Below, in pieces: positions 35,402-45,469 of a DNA stretch of 64,000 nt. The stretch lies in NCBI GenBank assembly GCA_963801985.1, contig CAWDGV010000003.1:186001-250000 (forward strand), read 5' to 3'. Source of the stretch: JABDQZ01 sp963801985 (GTDB lineage: Bacteria; Pseudomonadota; Gammaproteobacteria; Chromatiales; Chromatiaceae). Each line of letters starts with the position of its first letter. The first letter of the stretch is position 1. Made by a program: the position numbers and the translations under genes. Below the pieces are notes generated by a model, which did not search any database, had not been told where the DNA came from, and worked only from the letters and a program-made list of their open reading frames with translations.

Positions 35402-35889
35402 ACAGCCGACTGATGACAGCACCCTACCTGGTTATTGGCAGTTTTATTGTTGCCCTGCTGTTAAGCATTATTCCAATGCCTGACTGGGCCCAGCATCTCA
35501 GACCACAGTGGCTTGCCCTGTTCCTGGTTTACTGGTGCCTGATGTCACCGGAAAGGGTGGGCATCAGCAGTGCCTGGCTAACCGGTTTATTACTGGATGT
35601 CATGACCGGCAACCTGCTGGGTGCACATGCCCTCAGTCTTTCACTGGTGGCCTTCATTACCTTGAAAATCTATCAGCGGACACGCATTTTCCCGCTCTGG
35701 CAGCAAAGCCTGGTGGTATTGGCCCTGCTCACGCTTGAAAACCTGATTCAATTCTGGATTTTAGGAATCACCCGCGATATCACGCCCGGACTGGAGTACT
35801 GGCTGCCACCGATAATCGGCCTTCTTATCTGGCCATGGCTGTTCATTGTCATGAGTGAAACCCAGCATCGCCTGCAAAGTCACCTGTAA
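35398..35889 (+). CDS. mreD: rod shape-determining protein MreD
   Basis: Inner-membrane partner of MreC, 163 aa with about five hydrophobic segments (for example LVIGSFIVALLLSIIPM and WLALFLVYWCLM). LTGLLLDVMTGNLLGAHAL is the family's most conserved stretch. It overlaps mreC by 4 bases, and its TAA is followed directly by the mrdA ATG, so the genes are tightly coupled. Confidence 0.96.
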   Translation: MNSRLMTAPYLVIGSFIVALLLSIIPMPDWAQHLRPQWLALFLVYWCLMSPERVGISSAWLTGLLLDVMTGNLLGAHALSLSLVAFITLKIYQRTRIFPLWQQSLVVLALLTLENLIQFWILGITRDITPGLEYWLPPIIGLLIWPWLFIVMSETQHRLQSHL

Positions 35890-37734
35890 ATGCTGAAAAC
35901 CCAGATCAAAGATTATCTTCGTGAGAGTCAGCTGTTTCTTGGCAGGGCAGTGACCGCCGGCCTGTTTGTCGTTATCTGCCTGCTGTTACTGATTTTCCAG
36001 TTGACGAACCTGCAAATCAGCAGCCATGAGCACTACACCACACTTTCCCGGGACAACCGGGTCAAACTGGTACCTTTACCACCGGTCAGAGGACTCATTT
36101 ACGATAGAAATGGTGTCATTGTTGCGCAGAATCTGCCAACTTACAGCCTGGAAGTCACCCCGGAACAGGTTCGGGACATAGACAAGACACTTGCAGACCT
36201 CTCCAGGCTGATTGACATCAGTGAAGACCAGGTAAAAAGTTTCAACCGCCTCAAAAAACAACGCCGACGCTTTGAAAGTATCCCGCTAAAAATCAGCCTG
36301 ACACCCGAGGAAGTCGCCAAAATCGCGGTTAATCGTCACCGCTTCCCTGGTGTCGACATCGAAGCCAAGTTGCTGCGTCATTATCCACTGGCCGATGAAA
36401 CGGCGCATGTACTGGGTTATGTCGGCCGCATAAACCAGCGCGAACTGGAGACCATCGACAACTCAGCCTATGCCGGCACCTCACACATCGGCAAAAATGG
36501 TGTGGAAAAATTTTATGAAGACGTGCTGCATGGCTCTGTAGGCATGCAACAGGTCGAAGTCAATGCGATGGGACGCACCATCCGGGTACTGAAAAAGCAA
36601 CAGCCAACCAGTGGTAGCAACCTGATTTTGAACCTGGATACGCGTCTGCAGAAAATTGCGATGGAGGCTTTTGGGGAAGAGAACGGTTCTGCAGTTGCCA
36701 TTGACCCAAAAACCGGCGGTCTGCTGGTCATGGTCAGCAAGCCCGGCTTTAACCCCAACCTGTTTGTTGCCGGTATCAGCACCAAGGATTACCAGGCATT
36801 ACAGGACTCGGAGCATAAACCCCTGTTTAATCGCTCTTTACGTGGCCAGTACCCTCCAGGCTCAACCGTAAAACCGTTTATTGCCCTGGCTGGACTGGAA
36901 AATAATTCCATTGGTTTTTATGAAAAAAAGTTCTGCCCCGGTTATTACCAGCTGCCAAATCACTCGCATAAATACCGCGACTGGAAAAAATGGGGACATG
37001 GCTCAGTCGATATGAATGATTCCATTGTCCAATCCTGTGATGTTTATTATTACGAACTTGCGCATGATATGGGTGTCGAAAAATTGCATCAGTTTCTGGC
37101 CCTGTTTGGATTTGGCCAGAAATCCGGGGTTGATCTTGGAGCTGAATTGCCGGGCCTATTACCGTCTCGCGAGTGGAAACGCAGAAGGTACAACAAGCCA
37201 TGGTATCCGGGAGAAACCCTGATCATGGGTATCGGACAGGGATATTTTCTTACCACTCCGTTGCAACTGGCAGTTGCCACCGCAACTTTTGCCAACGGTG
37301 GAATTTATCGTTCACCGCGCATTGTTGACCGGATCGTCGGAAACAGCCCTGACCAGCTGATAGAAAAAATAGGCACCGTTAAAAAAAGTATTCCTATAGG
37401 CAACCAGCAGAACTGGACTGATGTTGCCGATGCCATGATCAACGTTATTGAAGGTGCGCGTGGTACTGCCAAGCGTATCAAAAACCCTGATTACCGGATT
37501 GCCGGGAAAACAGGAACGGCCCAGGTATTTACTGTTAAGCAAGATGAAGAATACGACGAAACCAAAATCTCCAAGAAAAATCGTGACCATGCCCTGTTCG
37601 TTGCCTACGCTCCAGTTGAGGACCCCCAGATTGCCGTTGCGGTCATTGTCGAAAATGGCGGTCACGGTGGCTCTGTTGCGGCTCCGATTGCAAAGAAAAT
37701 CATGGATGCCTTTTTACTTGAAAACGAAAGCTGA
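35890..37734 (+). CDS. mrdA: peptidoglycan D,D-transpeptidase PBP2
   Basis: Class B penicillin-binding protein of the elongasome, crosslinking new lateral-wall peptidoglycan; 614 aa. One N-terminal membrane segment (about 20-40) precedes the pedestal domain. The transpeptidase motifs are Ser325-Thr-Val-Lys328 (PPGSTVKPF), Ser382-Cys-Asp384 and Lys540-Thr-Gly (AGKTGTAQV). The SxD form of the second motif is normal for PBP2. It overlaps rodA at TGATG, its glycosyltransferase partner. Confidence 0.98.
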   Translation: MLKTQIKDYLRESQLFLGRAVTAGLFVVICLLLLIFQLTNLQISSHEHYTTLSRDNRVKLVPLPPVRGLIYDRNGVIVAQNLPTYSLEVTPEQVRDIDKTLADLSRLIDISEDQVKSFNRLKKQRRRFESIPLKISLTPEEVAKIAVNRHRFPGVDIEAKLLRHYPLADETAHVLGYVGRINQRELETIDNSAYAGTSHIGKNGVEKFYEDVLHGSVGMQQVEVNAMGRTIRVLKKQQPTSGSNLILNLDTRLQKIAMEAFGEENGSAVAIDPKTGGLLVMVSKPGFNPNLFVAGISTKDYQALQDSEHKPLFNRSLRGQYPPGSTVKPFIALAGLENNSIGFYEKKFCPGYYQLPNHSHKYRDWKKWGHGSVDMNDSIVQSCDVYYYELAHDMGVEKLHQFLALFGFGQKSGVDLGAELPGLLPSREWKRRRYNKPWYPGETLIMGIGQGYFLTTPLQLAVATATFANGGIYRSPRIVDRIVGNSPDQLIEKIGTVKKSIPIGNQQNWTDVADAMINVIEGARGTAKRIKNPDYRIAGKTGTAQVFTVKQDEEYDETKISKKNRDHALFVAYAPVEDPQIAVAVIVENGGHGGSVAAPIAKKIMDAFLLENES

Positions 37735-38870
37735 TGCCGGTTACTGCGCCTAACAAAGAACTTACCCCCTCAGGGCCGGTTAAACCCCAGGGCAAGCTGG
37801 ACTTTATCCACCTGGACCTGCCGTTACTGCTTGGCCTGTTGTTACTGTGCGGTTTCGGGCTGGCCGTGCTGTATTCCGCCAGCGGCCAGGACATGGGACA
37901 AATCCAGCGACAGACAATCAGGCTGGGACTGGCATTTCTAGTCATGTTGGTTGTCGCCCAGATTCACCCGGCAACACTCAAACGCTGGAGCCCCTGGCTC
38001 TACCTGGCAGGCATCGGCCTGCTGGTTGCCGTATTAGCTTTTGGACAAATCGGTAAAGGCGCGCAGCGCTGGCTTGACCTGGGCTTTTTTCGCTTTCAGC
38101 CATCTGAAATGGTTAAACTGGCCGTTCCAATGATGATTGCCTGGTTCCTGGCTGAAAAACCGCTGCCTCCGGACTGGAAACGCCTGTTGATCAGCCTGAT
38201 TCTGATTATCCTGCCGGTCCTGCTCATTTTCAAACAACCGGACCTGGGCACTTCGCTGCTGGTTGGCAGTGCCGGCATATTTGCCCTGTTTCTGGCTGGT
38301 GTCAGCTGGCGGATTATAGGTGGTGCCATGGCGGCACTGGCGGCACTGGCGCCTGCATTATGGTATTTCATGCAGGATTACCAGCGTCAGCGTGTATTGA
38401 CATTCATGGACCCGGAAAGCGACCCGCTGGGATCAGGCTATCACATCATCCAGTCCAAAATTGCTATCGGTTCTGGCGGTATCTACGGCAAGGGCTGGCT
38501 CAACGGTACCCAGTCCCACCTGGAGTTTCTACCTGAAAGGCACACTGACTTTATTTTTGCTGTACTGGCCGAAGAATTCGGTTTCGTCGGTATTATGCTG
38601 CTGTTGGCGCTCTACCTATTTATTATCACGCGCGGCCTCTACATATCCTCACGTGGCCAGGATACCTTCAGCCGCTTACTCGGTGGTGCACTCACGCTGG
38701 TATTTTTTGTTTATCTTTTTGTTAATACCGGTATGGTATCCGGTATTCTCCCAGTCGTAGGCGTGCCATTGCCGCTTATCAGCTATGGAGGCACTTCACT
38801 GGTGACCTTGATGGCTGGCTTCGGTATGCTGATGTCCATTCACACACACAGAAAATTGCTACCAACATGA
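37734..38870 (+). CDS. rodA: rod shape-determining protein RodA
   Basis: SEDS-family peptidoglycan glycosyltransferase that works with PBP2; 378 aa with about ten membrane segments. Conserved stretches include RWLDLGFFRFQPSEMVKLA, the periplasmic loop LTFMDPESDPLGSGYHIIQS, and the C-terminal GVPLPLISYGGTSL. The frame overlaps mrdA by one base and mltB by four. Also named mrdB. Confidence 0.97.
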   Translation: MPVTAPNKELTPSGPVKPQGKLDFIHLDLPLLLGLLLLCGFGLAVLYSASGQDMGQIQRQTIRLGLAFLVMLVVAQIHPATLKRWSPWLYLAGIGLLVAVLAFGQIGKGAQRWLDLGFFRFQPSEMVKLAVPMMIAWFLAEKPLPPDWKRLLISLILIILPVLLIFKQPDLGTSLLVGSAGIFALFLAGVSWRIIGGAMAALAALAPALWYFMQDYQRQRVLTFMDPESDPLGSGYHIIQSKIAIGSGGIYGKGWLNGTQSHLEFLPERHTDFIFAVLAEEFGFVGIMLLLALYLFIITRGLYISSRGQDTFSRLLGGALTLVFFVYLFVNTGMVSGILPVVGVPLPLISYGGTSLVTLMAGFGMLMSIHTHRKLLPT

Positions 38871-39859
38871 ACACAATCACCAAACTCACTTTTATCGGCG
38901 CCGCCATGTTACTGCTGGGTCATACCCATGCCGATGAATCAGCTGAAAATATTCAGGCACAATTTATCGATGACATGGTGCAGGAGCATGGCTTTGACCA
39001 AGCCGCCCTGAAGCGGACCCTGTCCGAAGCCAAGGTCAAAAAAGCTATCCTCGAGGCAATCGCCAGGCCGGCAGAAAAAAGACTGACCTGGAGTGAATAC
39101 CGCAAAATTTTCCTGATTCCCAGGCGTATTGAAGGCGGGGTCAGGTTCTGGCAGGAAAACAAGTCAGCCCTGGATCAGGCTCAGAGTAAATACGGTGTTC
39201 CTCCTGAGATTATCACCGCCATCATCGGCGTAGAAACACTCTACGGCAAGAACACCGGCGGGTATCGCGTACTGGATGCCTTATCCACCCTAGGCTTTCA
39301 TTACCCGCCTCGCAGTAAATTCTTTCGCAGTGAACTGTCACACTTCCTGCGACTGACCCGCGAAGAAAAAATTGATCCGGCCATGCCGACGGGGTCTTAT
39401 GCAGGCGCCATGGGTAAACCACAATTTATCCCTTCCAGCTATCGCCACTATGCGATTGATTTTGACCGGGATGGCAAACGCGACATCTGGGAAAACAACA
39501 CCGATGTCATTGGCAGTGTTGCCAATTATTTCAGCCGCCATGACTGGCGCAGAAACCAGCCGGTCACCGTGCCGGTAAGCGCTGTCACAAAAGAGCACCA
39601 GGCATTTGTCGAGGCGGGTATGAAACCCAGCCTGTCCATTGCAGATTTACGCCAGGCAGGGATACAGGTAGATGATTCAATTCCCCCGGACATGACAACC
39701 AGCCTGGTAGAACTGGTCATCGATGAAGGCCACGAATACTGGGCGGGACTGCACAACTTTTACGTTATCACACGCTACAATCATAGTAATATGTATGCCA
39801 TGGCCGTTTACCAGCTCAGCCAGGCAATAAAAGAAGCTTATCAACCCAGCGACGCATGA
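38867..39859 (+). CDS. mltB: membrane-bound lytic murein transglycosylase B
   Basis: Cuts glycan strands of peptidoglycan, leaving 1,6-anhydroMurNAc ends; 330 aa. The signal peptide ends near residue 22 (HTHA), with no lipobox, so it is likely soluble in the periplasm rather than a lipoprotein like E. coli MltB. The catalytic Glu is residue 123 in IGVETLYGKNTG, and SYAGAMGKPQFIPSSYRHYAIDFD is the family hallmark. It is embedded in the rod-shape operon as in Pseudomonas. Confidence 0.95.
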   Translation: MNTITKLTFIGAAMLLLGHTHADESAENIQAQFIDDMVQEHGFDQAALKRTLSEAKVKKAILEAIARPAEKRLTWSEYRKIFLIPRRIEGGVRFWQENKSALDQAQSKYGVPPEIITAIIGVETLYGKNTGGYRVLDALSTLGFHYPPRSKFFRSELSHFLRLTREEKIDPAMPTGSYAGAMGKPQFIPSSYRHYAIDFDRDGKRDIWENNTDVIGSVANYFSRHDWRRNQPVTVPVSAVTKEHQAFVEAGMKPSLSIADLRQAGIQVDDSIPPDMTTSLVELVIDEGHEYWAGLHNFYVITRYNHSNMYAMAVYQLSQAIKEAYQPSDA

Positions 39860-40677
39860 AAAACCAGATTAGACTTTTTAACTTATTGGCAGGCAGCCTG
39901 TTATTATTGTCAGGCTGTTCAGTACAGGTACCCGAAATTTTTGAAGAACAGGATGGCGGTCCCGACCGGCACGTCGATCTGGGCAGCATACCAAACGCTA
40001 CCCCGAAAGCAGAGCCACGCAGCCGCTACGGCAATCCATCCTCTTACGTTGTTTTCGGCAAACGCTACAATGTCATGGCATCAGCGGGCAACTTTAATGA
40101 ACGCGGCATTGCTTCCTGGTATGGCAACAAGTTTCATGGTCGACGCACATCCAGTGGCGAGCCTTATGACATGTTTGGCATGACTGCAGCACATAAGCAT
40201 CTGCCTTTGCCTACCTATGTAGAAGTAACCAACCTGGAAAATGGACGCAAGGTGATCGTCAAGGTCAATGACCGTGGTCCTTTTCATCAGAACAGAATCA
40301 TCGACCTGTCGTATGTTGCTGCAGCGAAACTGGGTATTACCGCAAAAGGCACAGGACTGGTTGAAGTTCGTGTCATTGATCCACGCAAGCCCAATCAATC
40401 CGCACCCGCCATACTCGCCAGTAGTGGCGATAAAGACCTCCACCCGGGGTTATTTATCCAGGCAGGGGCATTCAAAGACAAAACCAATGCGATGCGCATG
40501 AGAAGCAGGCTGTCGGAGTCTTTGAATAACCCGATACGAATCACAGAATTTAATGCATCAGGTGATGTATTATACCGGGTTCAGGTTGGCCCCCTGAACC
40601 AGGTGCAGGTAGCAGATACCATCAGCCTGCAACTGGAAAACATGGGCATCACCAATATCAGGACAGTCATCGAATAA
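39856..40677 (+). CDS. rlpA: septal ring lytic transglycosylase RlpA
   Basis: Lipoprotein of 273 aa (lipobox LLSGC, Cys about 21). The double-psi beta-barrel domain (about 75-165) starts GIASWYGNKFHGRRTSSGE and includes VKVNDRGPFHQNRIIDLS with the catalytic-type Asp. The C-terminal SPOR domain (about 195-270) starts GLFIQAGAFKDK and binds denuded glycans at the division septum. In Pseudomonas, RlpA cleaves denuded strands. It overlaps mltB by ATGA. Confidence 0.95.
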   Translation: MKNQIRLFNLLAGSLLLLSGCSVQVPEIFEEQDGGPDRHVDLGSIPNATPKAEPRSRYGNPSSYVVFGKRYNVMASAGNFNERGIASWYGNKFHGRRTSSGEPYDMFGMTAAHKHLPLPTYVEVTNLENGRKVIVKVNDRGPFHQNRIIDLSYVAAAKLGITAKGTGLVEVRVIDPRKPNQSAPAILASSGDKDLHPGLFIQAGAFKDKTNAMRMRSRLSESLNNPIRITEFNASGDVLYRVQVGPLNQVQVADTISLQLENMGITNIRTVIE

Positions 40678-40774
40678 TCTGCTGGAATTCAGAACCACAT
40701 TAGGTTTCTCATCAATTGCCAGAAAAATTCGATTTGGTAACACTGTCTGCAACTTAAAAATCAAGGACATAAAC

Positions 40775-41914
40775 GTGAAATACTTGCTCGCTGTCATCAG
40801 TCTTTCATTCACTTTTTTTGCTGTTTCGCAGCCTGTTCAGGCTATACCAACACCGGCACCACCGAAGGTGGCCGGCAGTGGGCACCTGCTGATCGATTAT
40901 CACAGCGGCCATATTATTTCCGAGGCAAATACCAACCAGCGCCTGGAACCCGCCAGCCTGACCAAGCTAATGACTGCGCACGTGGTGTTCTCGGAACTCC
41001 GCCAGGGCAACCTGAAACTCGATGACGAGGTCACTATCAGCGAAAAAGCCTGGAAAACCGGCGGCTCAAAGATGTTTATTGAGGTTGGTAAAAAAGTAAA
41101 AGTCGAAGATCTGCTGAAAGGCATGATCATCCAGTCTGGCAATGACGCCAGTGTTGCCCTGGCCGAACATATTGCCGGCAGTGAGGCAGTGTTTGCCAGC
41201 GTGATGAACACCCAGGCACAGAAACTTGGCATGTTAAATACCAATTTTGTCAATGCGACCGGCCTGCCGGATCCTGATCACTACACTACGGCTGAAGATA
41301 TCGCCAAGGTCGCTATCGCCACGATTCGTGACTTTCCTGAATATTTCAAGTGGTATTCAGTCAAATCTTTTACCTTCAATAATATTAAGCAACACAACCG
41401 TAACAAATTGCTGTGGCGTGATGATTCTATCGATGGCCTGAAAACTGGCCACACCGAGGCGGCAGGTTACTGCCTGGTAGCGACTGCACTGAGAGACAAC
41501 ATGCGCCTGGTCAGCGTGGTCATGGGCACAGAGAGTGAAAAATCCCGTGCTGATGAAAGTATCAAGCTGCTGAACTACGGTTTTCGTTTTTTTGAGACCC
41601 ACAAGCTCTACACTGCTGGTGACAGCTTAAGCCAGGCAAAAATATGGAAAGGTGCGACCGAAAAACTGCCTGTTGGCCTGTCACAGGACCTTTACATCAC
41701 CATCCCGAGGAACCAGTATCAAAATCTCGATGCAGCCATCAGCTTGAATTCTCCCATCATCGCACCCATTAACAAGTCCGAGAAGATTGGCGAAATCAAT
41801 GTCACGCTTTCCGGGAAAGCAGTTGCCAGTAAACCGCTGGTGGCCCTGAAAGATATACCTGAAGGTGGTTTTGTCAGCCGTATGCTGGATAACGTTATGA
41901 TGATGCTCGAATAG
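40775..41914 (+). CDS. dacA: D-alanyl-D-alanine carboxypeptidase (PBP5/6 family)
   Basis: Trims the terminal D-Ala from peptidoglycan side chains; 379 aa. The signal peptide ends near residue 23. Active-site motifs: Ser61-x-x-Lys64 (PASLTKLM), Ser121-Gly-Asn and Lys223-Thr-Gly. The C-terminal PBP5-type beta domain is followed by an amphipathic helix (VSRMLDNVMMML) that anchors it to the inner membrane. The gap after rlpA is 97 bases, so it may have its own promoter. Confidence 0.96.
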   Translation: MKYLLAVISLSFTFFAVSQPVQAIPTPAPPKVAGSGHLLIDYHSGHIISEANTNQRLEPASLTKLMTAHVVFSELRQGNLKLDDEVTISEKAWKTGGSKMFIEVGKKVKVEDLLKGMIIQSGNDASVALAEHIAGSEAVFASVMNTQAQKLGMLNTNFVNATGLPDPDHYTTAEDIAKVAIATIRDFPEYFKWYSVKSFTFNNIKQHNRNKLLWRDDSIDGLKTGHTEAAGYCLVATALRDNMRLVSVVMGTESEKSRADESIKLLNYGFRFFETHKLYTAGDSLSQAKIWKGATEKLPVGLSQDLYITIPRNQYQNLDAAISLNSPIIAPINKSEKIGEINVTLSGKAVASKPLVALKDIPEGGFVSRMLDNVMMMLE

Positions 41915-41925
41915 GAACGCCAAAA

Positions 41926-42222
41926 TTGAAGATTACCGACATTACACCTGAACAGGCCAATGGCGAGGAAACCTTGCTCGATTTCCCCTGTGAGTTTTCC
42001 GTCAAGGCCATGGGAGTGAACGAGCCGGGATTCCACGAACTGGTTGTGCAAATTGTCCGTACCCATTGCCCGGATCTGGGTGAAGGCTGCTCTTACACGC
42101 GTCCCAGTAAAAATGGTAAATGGATTTCAGTCACGGTTACACTGCAAGCTTCCAGCAAGACTCAGCTGGATGCGATTTATATGGATTTGACCGCCCATGA
42201 AAAAGTCACCATGAGTTTATAG
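41926..42222 (+). CDS. ybeD: YbeD/DUF493 family protein
   Basis: 98-aa cytosolic protein with a ferredoxin-like, ACT-related fold; LLDFPCEFSVKAMGV and SVTVTLQASSKTQLDAIY are typical. Its role is unclear, but it sits between dacA and lipB across Gammaproteobacteria, as here. The start is TTG at 41926 with GGAA 8 bases upstream. Confidence 0.92.
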   Translation: MKITDITPEQANGEETLLDFPCEFSVKAMGVNEPGFHELVVQIVRTHCPDLGEGCSYTRPSKNGKWISVTVTLQASSKTQLDAIYMDLTAHEKVTMSL

Positions 42223-42300
42223 AAAGCCTTTCTTCAAAATTTGTTACTTAGCAGATCGCCTCAGGCAAAGTTGAGACCATATTCAAGCTAAACTGTAAAA

Positions 42301-42936
42301 ATGACTTCACCTGTTCTCGTAAAAAACCTGGGGCTGCAGCCTTACGAACCTGTCTGGCAGGAAATGCAGCAGTTCACGCGCGAACGCACACGCCCGAGCC
42401 AATCGCAAATCTGGGTTTTACAGCACACCCCGGTTTACACCCAGGGACAGGCCGGCAAGCCGGAACACATTCTTGATCACCACGGTGACATACCGGTCAT
42501 CCAGTCTGATCGCGGCGGACAGGTGACCTACCATGGCCCCGGACAACTTATCCTGTATCCCCTGCTGGACCTGCATGAATTAAAAACAGGTGTCAGGTCA
42601 CTGGTTGAGACGCTGGAAAACACGGTCATCACTTTTCTGCGGGATTACGATATTGATGCCTATGCACGCAGGGAAGCACCCGGTGTTTATATCCGGGAAC
42701 AGAAAATTGCCGCCCTGGGACTGAGAATACGCAAAGGCTTCAGCTATCATGGCCTGTCTTTCAATATTGATATGGATCTAGCACCGTTTCAGCAAATAAA
42801 TCCCTGTGGATACCGCGGTCTAGAAGTCACGCAATTAAAAGAACAAGGCGTTATAATGACGCCAGACCAGGTTGCAGATAAAATGCTGCACAAGCTCGCT
42901 AACCAGCTCCAGATTGAATTGCATTTTAATGAGTAA
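42301..42936 (+). CDS. lipB: octanoyltransferase LipB
   Basis: Moves the octanoyl group from acyl carrier protein to lipoyl domains; 211 aa. The catalytic Cys169 is in INPCGYRGLEV and Lys135 in QKIAALGLRI, the same positions as in E. coli. SDRGGQVTYHGPGQLILYP is the substrate pocket. It overlaps lipA by 8 bases. Confidence 0.97.
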   Translation: MTSPVLVKNLGLQPYEPVWQEMQQFTRERTRPSQSQIWVLQHTPVYTQGQAGKPEHILDHHGDIPVIQSDRGGQVTYHGPGQLILYPLLDLHELKTGVRSLVETLENTVITFLRDYDIDAYARREAPGVYIREQKIAALGLRIRKGFSYHGLSFNIDMDLAPFQQINPCGYRGLEVTQLKEQGVIMTPDQVADKMLHKLANQLQIELHFNE

Positions 42937-43915
42937 CCCGACAAAGCTGACATCACCCTCACGTAATACGCCAGACACGCATCAACGCGGTGCTGAAAAA
43001 CTGTCACGTATTCCAGTCAAGATAGAACCCACCGAAAAAGTGCAGCGTAAACCCAGCTGGATTAGGGCCAAGGCACCTTCAGGTCCGGGGGTAACCCGCA
43101 TCAAGAAAATCCTGCGAGAGAACAAGCTCAGTTCAGTCTGTGAAGAAGCTGCCTGTCCTAATCTGGGTGAATGCTTTTCACACGGGACCGCCACTTTCAT
43201 GATCATGGGAGATATCTGCACGCGACGCTGTCCCTTCTGCGATGTTGCTCACGGCAAGCCCAAGCCGCTTGACGAACACGAACCAATGTTACTTGCCGAA
43301 GCAATTGCCCAGATGACGCTTAACTATGTTGTTGTCACCTCCGTTGACCGGGATGATCTCAGGGATGGTGGCGCCAGGCACTTTGCCGAGTGTATACAAG
43401 CCATTCGCCAGCAATCACCGGCAACACGCATCGAAGTTCTGGTTCCGGATTTTCGCGGCCGGGTTGATACTGCCCTGCAGATTTTATCTGCGACACCACC
43501 TGATGTGTTTAACCACAACCTGGAAACAGTGCCTCGTTTATATCGACAGTGCCGGCCTGGGGCCGATTACCAGGGCTCCCTTGAACTGTTGCGGGCCTTT
43601 AAAAAACTCAACCCGGAGACACTGAGCAAATCAGGTATTATGCTTGGCCTGGGCGAGACACGTGGAGAAATTCTGCAGCTGCTGGAGGACCTGCGCCGGC
43701 ATGACTGTAACATGTTAACCCTGGGACAGTATTTACAACCGAGCCGGGATCACCTGCCTGTTGATCGCTTCGTAACCCCGCAAGAATTTGAAGAACTGCG
43801 CATCATTGCTGAAGACATGGGCTTTTCGAATGTTGCCTCTGGCCCCATGGTACGCTCCTCCTATCATGCTGATTTACAGGCAAACCCAACACTGAATTCA
43901 CAACAAGAGAGATAA
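42929..43915 (+). CDS. lipA: lipoyl synthase LipA
   Basis: Radical SAM enzyme that inserts two sulfurs into octanoyl-protein to make lipoate; about 328 aa. The auxiliary 4Fe-4S cluster Cys are in CEEAACPNLGEC, the radical SAM cluster is CTRRCPFC (Cx3Cx2C), and the C-terminal RSSYHAD provides the unusual Ser ligand. The frame extends upstream to 42872, but ATG at 42929 overlaps the lipB stop and gives the normal MSNPTK-like start. Confidence 0.97.
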   Translation: MSNPTKLTSPSRNTPDTHQRGAEKLSRIPVKIEPTEKVQRKPSWIRAKAPSGPGVTRIKKILRENKLSSVCEEAACPNLGECFSHGTATFMIMGDICTRRCPFCDVAHGKPKPLDEHEPMLLAEAIAQMTLNYVVVTSVDRDDLRDGGARHFAECIQAIRQQSPATRIEVLVPDFRGRVDTALQILSATPPDVFNHNLETVPRLYRQCRPGADYQGSLELLRAFKKLNPETLSKSGIMLGLGETRGEILQLLEDLRRHDCNMLTLGQYLQPSRDHLPVDRFVTPQEFEELRIIAEDMGFSNVASGPMVRSSYHADLQANPTLNSQQER

Positions 43916-43930
43916 TAAAGGAACTTTTGA

Positions 43931-45469
43931 ATGACTCAGCAGCAGACTGCACCCAGAAAACCCACACTGCTTGTCATTTTGGATGGAGTAGGCGTCAATC
44001 CCAGCCGGGAAAACAATGCGGTAGCATTGGCCAGGACTCCCAACTTTGACCATTATTTTGCAAACTACCCGCACACTTTACTGCAGGCTTCAGGTTCGGC
44101 TGTAGGACTGCCCGATGGCCAGATGGGAAATTCGGAAGTCGGTCATTTAACCATTGGCGCCGGCACGGTTATCCGCCAGGATCTCGTCATGATTGATGAA
44201 GCGATCCAGGATGGCAGTTTCCTCAGCAATCAAGTCCTGAACGATGCCATTCAAAAAGCCAAGGATGCCAATTCAAAACTGCACCTGATCGGACTGGCAT
44301 CAACCGGTGGCGTTCACAGCCATACCCGCCATCTTTGCGCTTTACTGGATCTATGCCACCGGCACCAGGTCTCGCCATTATTGCATCTGATTACTGATGG
44401 CAGGGATGTACCACCCAGGGCTTTCCTGGATACGCTGGATTCACTGCAAGAATCCATTGAAAGATCAGGTGGACAGATTGCAACCATCATTGGTCGCTAT
44501 TTCGCGATGGACCGCGATCATCGCTGGGACCGGACAGAGCTCGCTTTTAATGCATTAACTCATGGCCGGGGCACACAGATAGATGATATCAGGCAGGCCA
44601 TTGAAGCCTGTTATGCCAACAATGAAACTGACGAGTTCATCAAGCCGTTAATTACACCTCACTATGATCCGATAGAAGAAGACGATCAGATTATTGTTTT
44701 TAATTTCCGCCGTGATCGCCCCCGACAGCTCGTTTCTGCTTTATTCAAACCTGATTTCGAGGAGTTTGACAGGGGCGACTTTCTGCCCGTTGCCGTCACA
44801 GGCATGAGTGAATATGACAGCTGGTTCAGCATCCCCTACGCTTTTACCCAGGATCGTCCCAAAAACACGTTGGCAGAAACCGTCAGCCACGCAGGACTGA
44901 CGCAATTCCATTGTGCTGAAACCGAAAAATATGCCCATGTCACTTTTTTCCTTAATGGTGGCCGCGGTGACCTTTTCCCGGGTGAAAAACACCAGATCGT
45001 TGACTCACCGAATGTCGCCACCTATGACCTGAAACCTGAAATGAGTGCCGCTGCGGTCGCTGACACGGTCATAGATGCCATGCAGCAGAACGCTTACCCG
45101 CTCATTGTGGTTAATTTTGCCAATGGCGACATGGTTGGCCATACTGCCGTTCGCAACGCAGTCATAAAAGCGGTTGAAACACTGGATAAAGAGGTCGGGC
45201 GGGTTCTGGATACAGCCGTTGAACAGGGATATTCAGTCATATTGACCGCTGACCATGGTAACTGTGACGAGATGATTGACCCGATTACCGGCGAACCGCA
45301 TACCCAGCATACAGTGTACCCGGTTCCCTGCCTGGTAATTGACGAAACACCCTGGCAACTTTCCATTGGCGCCGGCCTGCCGAGCATTGCACCCACGGTA
45401 TTACAGCTGATGGGGCTACCACAGCCGGAGGGCATGACCCACCGTTCTATCCTGCTGAGTCCGGGTTAG
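43931..45469 (+). CDS. gpmI: 2,3-bisphosphoglycerate-independent phosphoglycerate mutase
   Basis: Manganese enzyme interconverting 3- and 2-phosphoglycerate; 512 aa. The phosphoserine nucleophile is Ser68 in GQMGNSEVGH. Metal sites lie in LDGVGVN, GDMVGHT and TADHGNCDEM; RYFAMDRDHRWDR and FNFRRDRPRQL are conserved. AAAGGA precedes the ATG. Its 3' end overlaps the convergent deacylase gene by 23 bases. Confidence 0.98.
   Translation: MTQQQTAPRKPTLLVILDGVGVNPSRENNAVALARTPNFDHYFANYPHTLLQASGSAVGLPDGQMGNSEVGHLTIGAGTVIRQDLVMIDEAIQDGSFLSNQVLNDAIQKAKDANSKLHLIGLASTGGVHSHTRHLCALLDLCHRHQVSPLLHLITDGRDVPPRAFLDTLDSLQESIERSGGQIATIIGRYFAMDRDHRWDRTELAFNALTHGRGTQIDDIRQAIEACYANNETDEFIKPLITPHYDPIEEDDQIIVFNFRRDRPRQLVSALFKPDFEEFDRGDFLPVAVTGMSEYDSWFSIPYAFTQDRPKNTLAETVSHAGLTQFHCAETEKYAHVTFFLNGGRGDLFPGEKHQIVDSPNVATYDLKPEMSAAAVADTVIDAMQQNAYPLIVVNFANGDMVGHTAVRNAVIKAVETLDKEVGRVLDTAVEQGYSVILTADHGNCDEMIDPITGEPHTQHTVYPVPCLVIDETPWQLSIGAGLPSIAPTVLQLMGLPQPEGMTHRSILLSPG

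Noticed and set aside
45447..45469. 23-bp overlap of gpmI and the deacylase gene as a frameshift sign
   Set aside because: Both proteins end normally for their families; a short overlap of convergent 3' ends is ordinary.
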